Below, piece after piece: positions 53,572 through 61,495 of a DNA stretch of 64,000 bases. The notes under the pieces were generated by a model. The model did not search any database, was not told the DNA's origin, and worked only from the letters and a program-made list of their open reading frames with translations. The stretch is from Bradyrhizobium symbiodeficiens (lineage in GTDB: Bacteria; Pseudomonadota; Alphaproteobacteria; Rhizobiales; Xanthobacteraceae). How positions within the stretch are numbered: position 1 is the first letter of the stretch; each line of letters starts with the position of its first letter. The DNA is taken from assembly GCF_002266465.3 (NCBI RefSeq), contig NZ_CP029427.2, positions 5,644,501-5,708,500 of the forward strand, in the 5' to 3' direction. A program made the translations under genes and the position numbers.

Positions 53572-54561
53572 CTAGCCTCCCCTCATCACGTCGGAGAGTC
53601 TTGGCCAGGAAGATGGTTCGGCATCGTCATGCGCGGGCGCCGAGGTGCGCTCGGCCGCGCGAAGCTTTGCGGAGCGCGCACGCGGATTATGCGCGACCTC
53701 GTCGTCGCCGGCGACCACGGGCCGCCGCGTGAGAAGCTGGAAGCTCGGCGGAACCTGAGCCACCTCCGGCAGATGCCGCGAGCCGCCGCCGGTCTTCGAA
53801 CGCTCGGAGAGGAAATTCTTGACGATGCGGTCTTCCAGCGAATGGAACGAGACCACGACGAGGCGGCCGCCGGGCTTGAGCACGCGCTCGGCCGCAGCGA
53901 GCGCGGCCTGAAGTTCGTCGAGCTCTTCGTTGACGAAGATGCGCAGGGCCTGGAACGTCCGCGTCGCCGGATGAATGTCGCCGGGCTTCGAGCGCACCAC
54001 CCTGCCGACGAGGTCGGCGAGCGCACGCGTGGTCGTGAACGGCGTTTCCTGACGGTCCGCGACGATGGCGCGGGCGACGCGGCGCGAATTCCGCTCCTCG
54101 CCAAGGAGATAGATGATGTCGGCGAGATCACCTTCGGAGGCACGCGCGATCACGTCGGCGGCGGTCGGCCCCGCCTGCCCCATCCGCATGTCGAGCGGGC
54201 CGTCGAGGCGGAACGAGAAACCGCGGCCCGCCTGGTCGAGCTGCATCGAGGACACCCCGACATCCATCACAACGCCGTCCACGGCGTCCACGCCTTGCGC
54301 CGCGCAGACCTCGGCAAGATTGGAGAATCGGTCCTCGACCAGCGTCAGCCGGCCCGCGGAACGTTCGACCAGTTCGGCACCTGCAGAAATTGCAGTGCGG
54401 TCGCGGTCAATGGCGATAAGCCGGGTTCCCGGCACGTCGAGAATGGCTCGGCTGTAGCCGCCGGCGCCGAAGGTGGCGTCGACATAAATGCCGCCCGCGC
54501 GTGGGGCCAGGTGGTCGACGGCTTCGCGACCGAGAACGGGGATATGCGGAACCGAGCTCAT
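53572..54561 (-). CDS. rsmH: 16S rRNA (cytosine-1402 N4) methyltransferase
   Basis: 329 aa from ATG 54561 (MSSVPHIPVLGREAVDHLAP), the normal MraW start. 'YVDATFGAGGYSRAIL' (SAM motif I), 'VDGVVMDVGVSSMQLDQAGRGFSF', 'IYLLGEERNSRRVARAIV', 'TFQALRIFVNEELDEL' and 'LVVVSFHSLEDRIVKNFL' are conserved. Methylates C1402 of 16S rRNA. First recognisable gene of the dcw run; no mraZ precedes it. Confidence 0.96.
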   Translation of the reverse strand: MSSVPHIPVLGREAVDHLAPRAGGIYVDATFGAGGYSRAILDVPGTRLIAIDRDRTAISAGAELVERSAGRLTLVEDRFSNLAEVCAAQGVDAVDGVVMDVGVSSMQLDQAGRGFSFRLDGPLDMRMGQAGPTAADVIARASEGDLADIIYLLGEERNSRRVARAIVADRQETPFTTTRALADLVGRVVRSKPGDIHPATRTFQALRIFVNEELDELQAALAAAERVLKPGGRLVVVSFHSLEDRIVKNFLSERSKTGGGSRHLPEVAQVPPSFQLLTRRPVVAGDDEVAHNPRARSAKLRAAERTSAPAHDDAEPSSWPRLSDVMRGG

Positions 54562-55083
54562 GCGCCACGCCTGCCGACGGCCCCTGACGTCCAAGCGAGA
54601 TCGGGGACGAACAAGCCCATAACGCCTCGAATCATTCCGCGTCGCGGCGGTTCCACGACAACGCCCCAGTCCAGTATGGTTACCGAGCCCGATCGTCCCG
54701 GACCGCAAACCGAGTGTTCCCAGCGGAATTTGTCGGGCAGCCATGGGATTTCGAGCCAAAATACGCTTTGGCCGCCTCCGGACGCGGGTCGGCTCTTCAT
54801 CCCTCAGTAACGACCCTTAGCGTTAAGAAAGCGTTGCTCGGCTGCTCACAAGTCGAAAAGCGATGAGGCGGTGATGCTTCATCCACACAGTGCGCCAAAA
54901 TGCATCCGTTAACCGCGCCGTGCGATTGCGCACGGTGGAGGGTAAAGGAATAGTAAAGAGAAGGGCTTGGCCCACTCTCCGTCCCACCTTGGTTTGTCTA
55001 TGCCGCCGTCCGGTTCGTCCACACCGTCTGGTTCTGATTCGAAGCGTCAACGCGTTCTCCCGGTTCCAAAGGCCGCGGCGAGC
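54562..55083. promoter_or_regulatory. 522-base region between divergent rsmH and amidase, no mraZ
   Basis: It holds the likely dcw promoter on the left and the amidase leader on the right. AT-richer runs include CGTTAAGAAAGCGTT at about 54830, CGTTAACCGC at 54907 and GGTAAAGGAATAGTAAAG at about 54941. A minus-strand 80-codon open frame ends ATGA-overlapped with rsmH but has no ribosome-binding site or recognisable fold. No mraZ-like sequence is seen. Confidence 0.5.
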
Positions 55084-55866
55084 ATGAGGGCGTTCGAGCC
55101 GGATTCCTCGATCGTGTCCGACGTCATCCCCTCGCCGAACTATGGGGAGCGCAACAAGGCGCGGCAGCCCGATATGATCGTGCTGCACTACACCGGCATG
55201 CCCGATGTCGAGGGCGCGCTGGCGCGGCTGTGCACGGCAGGGACCGAAGTCTCGGCGCATTACGTCGTGCTGGAGGACGGCCGCATCGTGCAATGCGTGT
55301 CGGAGGCCAGGCGCGCCTGGCACGCTGGCGTCTCGTCCTGGGCCGGCGAGGACGACATCAACTCCTGCTCTATCGGCGTCGAGATCATCAATCGCGGCCA
55401 TGACTGGGGCTATCCGGAATATCCGCTGCGCCAGATCGCCGCCGTGATCGCGCTGTGCCGCGGCATCATGCTTCGCCGCAAGGTGCCGGCCCACCGGGTG
55501 CTCGGCCATTCCGACGTCGCGCCCGCGCGCAAGAAGGACCCCGGCGAAAAGTTTCCGTGGCACTCGCTGGCCAATTCCGGCGTCGGTCACTGGGTGACGC
55601 CGGCCCCGGTCGTGCGCGGCGAGACCCTGATGCTCGGCACCATCAGCGACGAGGTGCTGAGCCTGCAGCAGGCGCTCGCCCGATACGGCTACGGCGTGCC
55701 GCTGAACGGCAAATACGATGCCGCGACCATGGAAGTCGTCACCGCCTTCCAGCGCCATTTCCGCCCTGCGCGGCTCGACGGTGTCGCCGACCACTCGACG
55801 CTGTCGACATTGCAGGCGCTGCTGGCGAGCTTGCCGGCAGAGGGCACGGCCGTCGCGTCGAAGTGA
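55084..55866 (+). CDS. N-acetylmuramoyl-L-alanine amidase with peptidoglycan-binding domain (AmiD-like)
   Basis: 260 aa from ATG 55084 (MRAFEPDSSIVSDVIPSPNYG); ATG 55000 and TTG 54967 would add a Ser/Pro-rich lead without a signal peptide. The Amidase_2 (zinc) domain has His in 'MIVLHYTGMPDVEGAL', 'SAHYVVLEDGRIVQCVSEARRAWHAG' and 'VLGHSDVAPARKKDPGEKFPW' (second His and Asp). The last 70 residues are a peptidoglycan-binding three-helix domain ('LQQALARYGYGVPLNGKYDAATMEVVTAFQRHF'). It cuts between MurNAc and L-Ala. Without an obvious signal it may recycle anhydro-muropeptides in the cytosol. Confidence 0.87.
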   Translation: MRAFEPDSSIVSDVIPSPNYGERNKARQPDMIVLHYTGMPDVEGALARLCTAGTEVSAHYVVLEDGRIVQCVSEARRAWHAGVSSWAGEDDINSCSIGVEIINRGHDWGYPEYPLRQIAAVIALCRGIMLRRKVPAHRVLGHSDVAPARKKDPGEKFPWHSLANSGVGHWVTPAPVVRGETLMLGTISDEVLSLQQALARYGYGVPLNGKYDAATMEVVTAFQRHFRPARLDGVADHSTLSTLQALLASLPAEGTAVASK

Positions 55867-55906
55867 CGGCGATGGCCGCGCAGTCCGCTCCGGGGCACGA
55901 GAGGCC

Positions 55907-57140
55907 CTACCCCATCTCTCTCACCCGCCGCGCATACAGCCGCCGCAACGGCTCGAGCTGAGTCGCCGCGGTCGCAGCCTGATACGCCGCGCGCGCTTCA
56001 TCGTTGCGCCCGATTCGCCGCAGCAGATCGGCGCGCACTGCGGGCAAGAGCTCATAGCCGCGCAGCCCGCCTCGGGCGCTGATCGCATCGACGAGATCGA
56101 GCGCACGTGCCGGCCCGTCGACCATCGACACCGCAGCAGCGTGGTTGAGCTCGATCACCGGAGAGGGAGCGATGCGCAGCAACACCTCGTAGAGCCCGGT
56201 GATCTGCCGCCAGTCGGTCTGCTCAAAGCTCGGCGTACGCGCATGCAGCGCGGGCGATCGCAGCCTGCACGGCATAAGGCTGCGGCCGTCCGGGCACGCG
56301 CAACGCATCCTCGACCAGACGCAGGCCCTCCTCGATCTGCGAACGATCCCACAGCGTGCGGTCCTGCTCCTCGAGCAATACGATATCGCCGGCTGACGTC
56401 TCGCGTCCGGCGCGGCGCGCATCGTGCAGCAACATCAGGGCCAGCAAGCCCTTGACGCCGCCGCGGTCCGGCATCAACCGATCAAGCAAACGGCCGAGGC
56501 GGATGGCCTCAATCGCAAGATCTGGTCGCATCAGATCCGCGCCCTCGGTCGCGACATAGCCCTCGGTGAAGACCAGATAGATCACCGCGAGCACGCCATC
56601 GAGCCGCGGCGCCAGCGCGTCGCGCTCGGGCACCTCGTAGGGGATGCCGGCGAGCCTGATCTTCTGCTTGGCACGGACCAGCCGCTGCGCCATCGCTTCC
56701 TCGCCGACGAGGAAGGCGCGCGCGACCTGGACGGTCGACAGTCCGCAGACCGTGCGCAGCGTCAGCGCGACCTGAACCTCGGCTGCGAAGGCAGGATGGC
56801 AACAGGTGAAGATCAGCCGCAGCATGTCGTCGTCGAGCATTGCCGGCGGCTCGTCGATCGCTTGCGCGTTGAGCTCGATCTCGTGCAGGAGCGCCTGCTG
56901 CTTGCCGCGGAAGACGGCCTGGCGCCTGACCCGATCGATCGCCTTGTTCCTGGCGACATTGACCAGCCAGGCGCGTGGATTGTCGGGGACCTCGCACGCT
57001 GCCCAGCGTTCCAGCGCGACGGCAAAAGCATCCTGAAGCGCGTCCTCGGCCAGATCGAAATCGCCGACGAGGCGGATCAGCGTGGCCAGCGCCCGCCCCG
57101 CCTCGTCGCGGAAGACCTTGTCGATCTCGGAAGGGGTCAT
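55907..57140 (-). pseudogene. ECF42-type RNA polymerase sigma factor, frameshifted between sigma core and C-terminal extension
   Basis: From ATG 57140 the frame gives sigma region 2 ('AEDALQDAFAVALERW', 'PRAWLVNVARNKAIDRVRR') and region 4 ('LTLRTVCGLSTVQVARAFLVGEEAMAQRLVRAKQKI'), then 'LVFTEGYVATEG', and stops at 56223. Dropping one G from GGG 56252-56254 continues it as 'ALHARTPSFEQTDWRQITGLYEVLLRIAPSPVIELNHA' to 55907, the TPR-like C-terminal extension of the ECF42 group. This group is linked to DGPF proteins, and a DGPF gene lies immediately upstream. As given, the extension is lost. A homopolymer sequencing error is likely. Confidence 0.78.
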
Positions 57141-57162
57141 GCGTCGATGCGCGGGCCAGCCG

Positions 57163-57516
57163 TCACTTGTCGTAGACCCAGATCGGCCGTACCTCGATCG
57201 AGCCGATCCTCGCGCTCGGAATCCGCGCCGCGATCTCGATCGCGGCGTTCAGATCCTTGGCCTCGATCAGATAGTAGCCACCGAGTTGCTCGCGGGTCTC
57301 CGCAAACGGCCCGTCGGTCGTCAGCGTCTTGCCGTCGCGCACGCGCACCGTCGTCGCGGTCGTGGTCGGCCGCAGCCGATCGCCGGCCTTGAAATTGCCG
57401 CTCTGGATGATGCCTTGGGTAAAGGTCTGGTATTCGGCCATCAGCTTCTGGGCCGTGGCGGCGTCGTTCTTCGCGTATTCCACCTCGTTCTGGTAGATCA
57501 TCAGCAGATATTGCAT
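57163..57516 (-). CDS. DGPF/YciI-like protein, partner of the ECF42 sigma factor
   Basis: 117 aa from ATG 57516, with AGGAG 7 bases upstream. 'MQYLLMIYQNEVEY', 'GDRLRPTTTATTVRVRDGKTLTTDGPFAETREQLGGYYLIEAKDLNAAIEIAARIPSA' contains the DGPFAE signature of the DGPF/PhnB-related family. These alpha-beta barrel dimers are usually paired with ECF42 sigma factors and are their targets or partners. Twenty-two bases from the sigma gene. Biochemical role unknown. Confidence 0.88.
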   Translation of the reverse strand: MQYLLMIYQNEVEYAKNDAATAQKLMAEYQTFTQGIIQSGNFKAGDRLRPTTTATTVRVRDGKTLTTDGPFAETREQLGGYYLIEAKDLNAAIEIAARIPSARIGSIEVRPIWVYDK

Positions 57517-57666
57517 CGCTTCACTCCTGTTGCTCGGCTGTGTCGCCGACATCCAGTCGAACGGGCACGCAGCAAACGACATCTTCAGGATAAATTATTT
57601 CGGGGGGATCGTGGGTCGCGATAACGGCTTGACGAAACCGTCACAAATGCCTCATGCGTTGTCCGT

Positions 57667-58087
57667 CAGTCGGCCGGACGGCCGCTCCGGCAGGTGCCGA
57701 AAGGCCGCCGGGGAGGAAAGTCCGGGCTCCCTTGACATACGGTGCCGGATAACGTCCGGCGGGGGTGACCCCAGGGAAAGTGCCACAGAGAACGAACCGC
57801 TTCGCGTCGCCTTCGGGCTTCGCGGAGTAAGGGTGAAAAGGTGCGGTAAGAGCGCACCGCGGGTCCGGCAACGGAGCCGGCATGGCAAACCCCACCGGGA
57901 GCAAAACCGAATAGGGACGGCGTAGCGGGCTGTTCGCACAAGCGATAACGCCGCGGGGCGATGTCAGGCCCGCCGTCCGGGTAGGTTGCTTGAGGCCATG
58001 TGCAAACATGGTCCCAGAGGAATGGCCGTCACGTATCGTTCGCGCAAGCGGACGGTGCCTTACAGAACCCGGCTTACAGGCCGGCTG
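57667..58087 (+). ncRNA. rnpB: RNase P RNA (class A)
   Basis: Pairs CAGTCGGCC (57667) with GGCCGGCTG (58079-58087) to form helix P1. Conserved core pieces occur in order: GGAGGAAAGTCCGGGCTCC, CAGGGAAAGTGCCACAGAGA, GTAAGGGTGAAAAGGTGCGG, GAGCAAAACCGAATAGGGA, and AGAACCCGGCTTACAGGCCG near the 3' end. It is the catalytic RNA that matures tRNA 5' ends. Open frames across it are spurious. Confidence 0.95.
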
Positions 58088-58099
58088 ATATCTTGCAAC

Positions 58100-58140
58100 G
58101 AGGGGTTCGATGCCGACCGCATCGAACCCCTCACCATTTT
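58100..58140 (+). terminator. Rho-independent terminator of rnpB
   Basis: GAGGGGTTCGATGC (58100-58113), loop CGACC, GCATCGAACCCCTC (58119-58132), then ACCATTTT. A perfect 14-bp stem followed by T's, 13 bases after the RNA's P1 helix. Confidence 0.88.
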
Positions 58141-58166
58141 CAGCGACGCCTCAACGTCGTCGCGCC

Positions 58167-58601
58167 TCAGGCGGCGCGCGTGTCGATCTTCGCCAGTACG
58201 GGCGCGAGCTCGGCGGCCTCGCGCCGCTGCTTGCTCACCTCAAAACCGTGCATGCCGATCTGCCATTGCAGCCCGACGATCGCGCCCTTGGTCGGCTGCA
58301 GCAGCGCGAGCGAAGCGAACAGCGTCACCGGCAACCACACCGCCAATTGCAGCCAGACCGCCGGCGCATACGCGGTCTCGACCGCGAGGATCGCCGGCAC
58401 CACGAGATGGCCGACCACGACGATCACGAGATAGGCGGGAAAGTCGTCGGCGCGCTGGTGGGACAGATCCTCGCCGCAATGGTCACAAGCGCCCGCGACC
58501 TTCAGGAAACGGCCGAACAGATGACCCTCGCCGCAGTTCGGGCACTTGCCCCGGAAACCGCGCCACATTGCCTTCGCCAGAGAGATCGAACCGGTTGCCA
58601 T
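58167..58601 (-). CDS. DUF983 zinc-ribbon membrane protein
   Basis: 144 aa from ATG 58601 (MATGSISLAKAMWRG). N-terminal zinc ribbon with 'GKCPNCGEGHLF' and 'GACDHCGEDLSHQRADDFPAY' (four Cys), then two membrane helices ('LVIVVVGHLVVPAILAV', 'LQLAVWLPVTLFASLALLQPTKG'). This is the DUF983 family of small alphaproteobacterial proteins; function unknown. Divergent from the MocR-type regulator, whose operator-like repeats lie just beyond the start codon. Confidence 0.88.
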   Translation of the reverse strand: MATGSISLAKAMWRGFRGKCPNCGEGHLFGRFLKVAGACDHCGEDLSHQRADDFPAYLVIVVVGHLVVPAILAVETAYAPAVWLQLAVWLPVTLFASLALLQPTKGAIVGLQWQIGMHGFEVSKQRREAAELAPVLAKIDTRAA

Positions 58602-58623
58602 GACAGCACCTTCCTTTTCACTG

Positions 58624-58653
58624 ATCCATACAATAATATCTTGCATCCATACA
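58624..58653. promoter_or_regulatory. Two direct repeats of ATCCATACA, 21 bp apart
   Basis: ATCCATACA at 58624-58632 and again at 58645-58653, exact copies two helical turns apart, in the 77-bp gap between the DUF983 and MocR-type genes. MocR regulators usually bind direct repeats of this size. The second copy ends 26 bases before the MocR start. Confidence 0.7.
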
Positions 58654-58678
58654 TTCAAAGGATTTGGGGCTAAATTGC

Positions 58679-60049
58679 ATGGATTGGACCCCGACAATCT
58701 CGGAGCTATCAGGGCCGCGCTATCAGCGCATCGTCGAGGCCATGGAAGCCGACATCGGCGCCGGCCGGCTGGTGCGCGGCCAGCAATTGCCGACGCAGCG
58801 CGCGCTGGCAAAGGCGCTCGGCGTCGACCTCACCACGGTGACGCGCGCCTACACCGAGGCGCGGCGACGCGGCATCATGGAAGCGCGCGTCGGCCAGGGA
58901 TCGTTCGTGTCGGAGACCAGCGCGCGCCGCGCTGTCGACCTGCCGCATCCGGTCGCGATCGACCTGTCGATGAACGTGCCGCCGCATCCGCTGGAGGCGC
59001 AGCTCGACGAACGCATCATCGCCGGCATGGAGGCCCTGCGCGCGCAATCGGGCCTGACCGCCTTCCTGAATTACCAGCCGCCCGGTGGCAGTGCCCATGA
59101 GCGCGAGGTCGCGGCGCGCTGGATGCGCATCCGCGTGCCGCACGCACATGCCGACAGGCTCGTGATCTTTCCCGGGGCGCAGACCATCCTGTTTAACCTG
59201 CTCGCGCACCTTGCTTGGCCCGGCGACGTCGTGCTGACCGAAGCTCTCACCTTTCCCGGCATCAAGGCAGCCGCCGCGCAGCTCGGCGTCAAACTCGTGA
59301 GCGTCGCGATGGATGACGGCGGCATCCTGCCCGACGCGCTGGCGAAAGCGTGCCGCACGCACAATCCGAAGGCCGTCTATCTCATTCCGACGCTGCACAA
59401 TCCAACCACGGCGACGCTGTCGGCCGAGCGGCGCAACGCGATTGCAAAGATCGTCCGCGATGCCGACACAGTGCTGATCGAGGATGACGCCTACGGCCTG
59501 CTTGACCGTGCGGCCTCGCCGATCGCGAATCTCATTCCGGAGCGGACTTATCTCGCAACCACGTTGTCAAAATGCATCGCACCTGCGCTGCGCGTTGCAT
59601 ATCTCGTGACGCCCGACAACGCCGCGCAGCAGGACATGCGGACCTGCCTGCAGGCGACCGTGCAGATGCCGGCACCATTGATGGTCGCGCTGGTGACGCA
59701 CTGGATCGAGACCGGCATTGCCGATCGCATCATCACGGCCATCCGCAATGAGGCTGTCGGCCGCCAGCAGCTCGCCCAGCGCGCCCTGAAGGGATTTCAG
59801 TTTCTGGCAAAGCCCGCCGCGCATCATCTCTGGCTGCGACTGCCTGAGAACCGGCCCGACGTCGCAGGATATCTCTTGCGCAATGGCCTCGCAGTCGTCG
59901 CCGGCGATGCCTTCACCGTCGACGGAACGCCGCCGAACGCGGCACGCGTCTCACTTGGTGCCGCGCGCAACAGGGCCGAATTGACCGAAGCGCTGCGCAT
60001 CCTGGTCGGCGCGCTGCACAGGCCCGCCGACACCAGGCAGATCGTCTAG
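58679..60049 (+). CDS. MocR-type transcription regulator (GntR HTH fused to aminotransferase fold)
   Basis: 456 aa from ATG 58679. Residues 1-75 are a GntR winged helix: 'GPRYQRIVEAMEADIGAGRLVRGQQLPTQRALAKALGVDLTTVTRAYTEARRRGIMEARVGQGSFV'. The rest is a fold-type I aminotransferase: 'FPGAQTILFNLLAHLAWPGDVVLTEALTFPG', 'VYLIPTLHNPTTATLS', 'DTVLIEDDAYGLLDR', and 'YLATTLSKCIAPALRVAYLV' with the PLP-binding Lys. PLP probably acts as effector. Divergent from DUF983, so likely autoregulation. Confidence 0.92.
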   Translation: MDWTPTISELSGPRYQRIVEAMEADIGAGRLVRGQQLPTQRALAKALGVDLTTVTRAYTEARRRGIMEARVGQGSFVSETSARRAVDLPHPVAIDLSMNVPPHPLEAQLDERIIAGMEALRAQSGLTAFLNYQPPGGSAHEREVAARWMRIRVPHAHADRLVIFPGAQTILFNLLAHLAWPGDVVLTEALTFPGIKAAAAQLGVKLVSVAMDDGGILPDALAKACRTHNPKAVYLIPTLHNPTTATLSAERRNAIAKIVRDADTVLIEDDAYGLLDRAASPIANLIPERTYLATTLSKCIAPALRVAYLVTPDNAAQQDMRTCLQATVQMPAPLMVALVTHWIETGIADRIITAIRNEAVGRQQLAQRALKGFQFLAKPAAHHLWLRLPENRPDVAGYLLRNGLAVVAGDAFTVDGTPPNAARVSLGAARNRAELTEALRILVGALHRPADTRQIV

Positions 60050-60059
60050 CTAGTGAAAC

Positions 60060-60317
60060 CTAATGATGACGGCGATGGCGCGGGCGGACGACGGGCGTCG
60101 CACCTGATGGAAAGGCCGCATAGGCCTCGCTCGGCGCCCCCGTCTCACCGCGGGCCGCGCGCCCCGCCGGCGTGAGCTGGCCGCCATTGAGCACGTCGCG
60201 ATCGGGATGGGCGGCCTGATAGGCCGCAGGTTCGGAAAACTGCGCCTGCGCCATGGTCGGCATCAAGGAAGCCGCCGACAATAGCGCGGCCGTAACGGCA
60301 ATCTTCGTATGGGTCAT
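60060..60317 (-). CDS. Small exported hypothetical protein
   Basis: 85 aa from ATG 60317 (MTHTKIAVTAALLSAASL), with AGAAGGA upstream. A signal peptide ends at AQA-Q. The mature part 'FSEPAAYQAAHPDRDVLNGGQLTPAGRAARG' is polar, and it ends in a His/Arg-rich tail (RPRHRRHH). Length and low complexity are typical of small Bradyrhizobium envelope proteins. Function unknown. Ends 10 bases from the MocR stop (convergent). Confidence 0.72.
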   Translation of the reverse strand: MTHTKIAVTAALLSAASLMPTMAQAQFSEPAAYQAAHPDRDVLNGGQLTPAGRAARGETGAPSEAYAAFPSGATPVVRPRHRRHH

Positions 60318-60551
60318 CGTCCTTCTCCGTCCTCTGGTTCCGGACAAGCGAGCGCATCAAATGGCGTTGGCATGCCCCCGATTGATGTACGGCCATCATG
60401 TAGGCGCGTCTTCCGCGAACGCCCGTCCCTGATTGGTCCCAGGGATCACGCTTGCGTGCGGTTTTGAAATTGACCTTCACGGCCGAAGCCGTGCTATGCG
60501 GGCAGTGGCGATCAACCGTTCGGGATCGCCCATTGCTGCAGGGATAATCGG

Positions 60552-61295
60552 TTGGAAACGTCCAATTACGCGTTGCTGCTGTTCGGTGCATTGGCCGGTG
60601 GCTTCGTCTCGGGCCTCGCCGGTTTCGGCACGGCGCTGATGGCGCTCGGGATCTGGCTCTACGTGCTGCCGCCCTCGCTCGCGGTGCCGCTGGTGCTGAT
60701 CTGCTCGGTGATCGCGCAGACTTCAACGCTGCCGTCGATGTGGAAGAGTTTTGATCTTTCGCTGGTATGGCCGTTCCTGATCGGGGGATTGATCGGCGTG
60801 CCGCTCGGCACCATGCTGATCGCCTCGGCCGATCCAAAAGTGTTCAAGCTGAGCGTCGGCATTTTAATTCTGGTCTTCTCGAGCGCGCTCTATCTGAACA
60901 AGAGACCGCTCGCGATCAAGTTCGGCGGCCGCCTTGCCGACGGCGCGATCGGCTTTGCCGGCGGTATTCTCGGCGGCCTCGCCGGGTTGTCCGGGCCGCT
61001 GCCGATTCTCTGGGCCAATATCCGCGGCTGGAACAAGCATGAGCGGCGCGGCATCTTCCAGCTCTTCAACTTCACGGTGCTCTCGGCCGCGCTGGTGATG
61101 CAGACCGTGTCCGGCATCGTGGAGCTCAAGGTGATCTGGCTCGCAGCCGTTGCCTTTCCGGGCACGCTGATCGGCGCCTGGGCCGGCGCGCGCGTTTATC
61201 ACGCGCTGAACGACAAGCATTTTGGCGACGTCGTGCTCGGCCTGCTGTTCCTCTCCGGCCTCACCCTGGTCTGGAACAGCATCGGCGCGATCTGA
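60552..61295 (+). CDS. TSUP family (TauE/SafE-like) membrane transporter
   Basis: 247 aa from TTG 60552 (AGGGA upstream). About eight helices, with the two TSUP half-repeats: 'GFVSGLAGFGTALMALGIW' near the start and 'GAIGFAGGILGGLAGLSGPLPILWANIRGW' in the second half. TSUP proteins move sulfur-containing or organic anions across the inner membrane; substrate unknown. Confidence 0.87.
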   Translation: METSNYALLLFGALAGGFVSGLAGFGTALMALGIWLYVLPPSLAVPLVLICSVIAQTSTLPSMWKSFDLSLVWPFLIGGLIGVPLGTMLIASADPKVFKLSVGILILVFSSALYLNKRPLAIKFGGRLADGAIGFAGGILGGLAGLSGPLPILWANIRGWNKHERRGIFQLFNFTVLSAALVMQTVSGIVELKVIWLAAVAFPGTLIGAWAGARVYHALNDKHFGDVVLGLLFLSGLTLVWNSIGAI

Positions 61296-61297
61296 TC

Positions 61298-61465
61298 GCA
61301 TGGTTTGCGGCCACGAGCATCAGATTTTGGGTTCGTGCGCTTAAGGCGCTGCTGCGCGACGAGCGGACCGAGTTCACCACCATTTGGCGGCATCTCAAAC
61401 CGGGCGATATCGCCTGCGACGTCGGCGCCAACAAGGACAGCAATCACCACCGCCCGGCACGTTAG
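61298..61465 (+). pseudogene. Remnant of an FkbM-family methyltransferase (N-terminal piece)
   Basis: A frame without a good start codon reads 'VRALKALLRDERTEFTTIWR' and 'HLKPGDIACDVGANKDSNHH', then stops at 61463-61465. 'LRDERTEF...L.PGD.ACDVGANKGS' is the start of the SAM domain of FkbM methyltransferases, but the Gly after Lys is Asp and everything further is missing. It is therefore a decayed fragment between the TSUP and MATE genes. Confidence 0.6.
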
Positions 61466-61495
61466 CCGGAGCAGCCAGGATGAAACAAGCTACCG

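Noticed and set aside
54558..54800. An 80-codon open frame that overlaps rsmH by ATGA
   Set aside because: The overlap looks attractive, but there is no ribosome-binding site, no resemblance to MraZ, and the codon pattern is not gene-like. Listed only as part of the intergenic region.
57641..58009. Open frames across rnpB
   Set aside because: The sequence is fully explained by conserved RNase P RNA elements.
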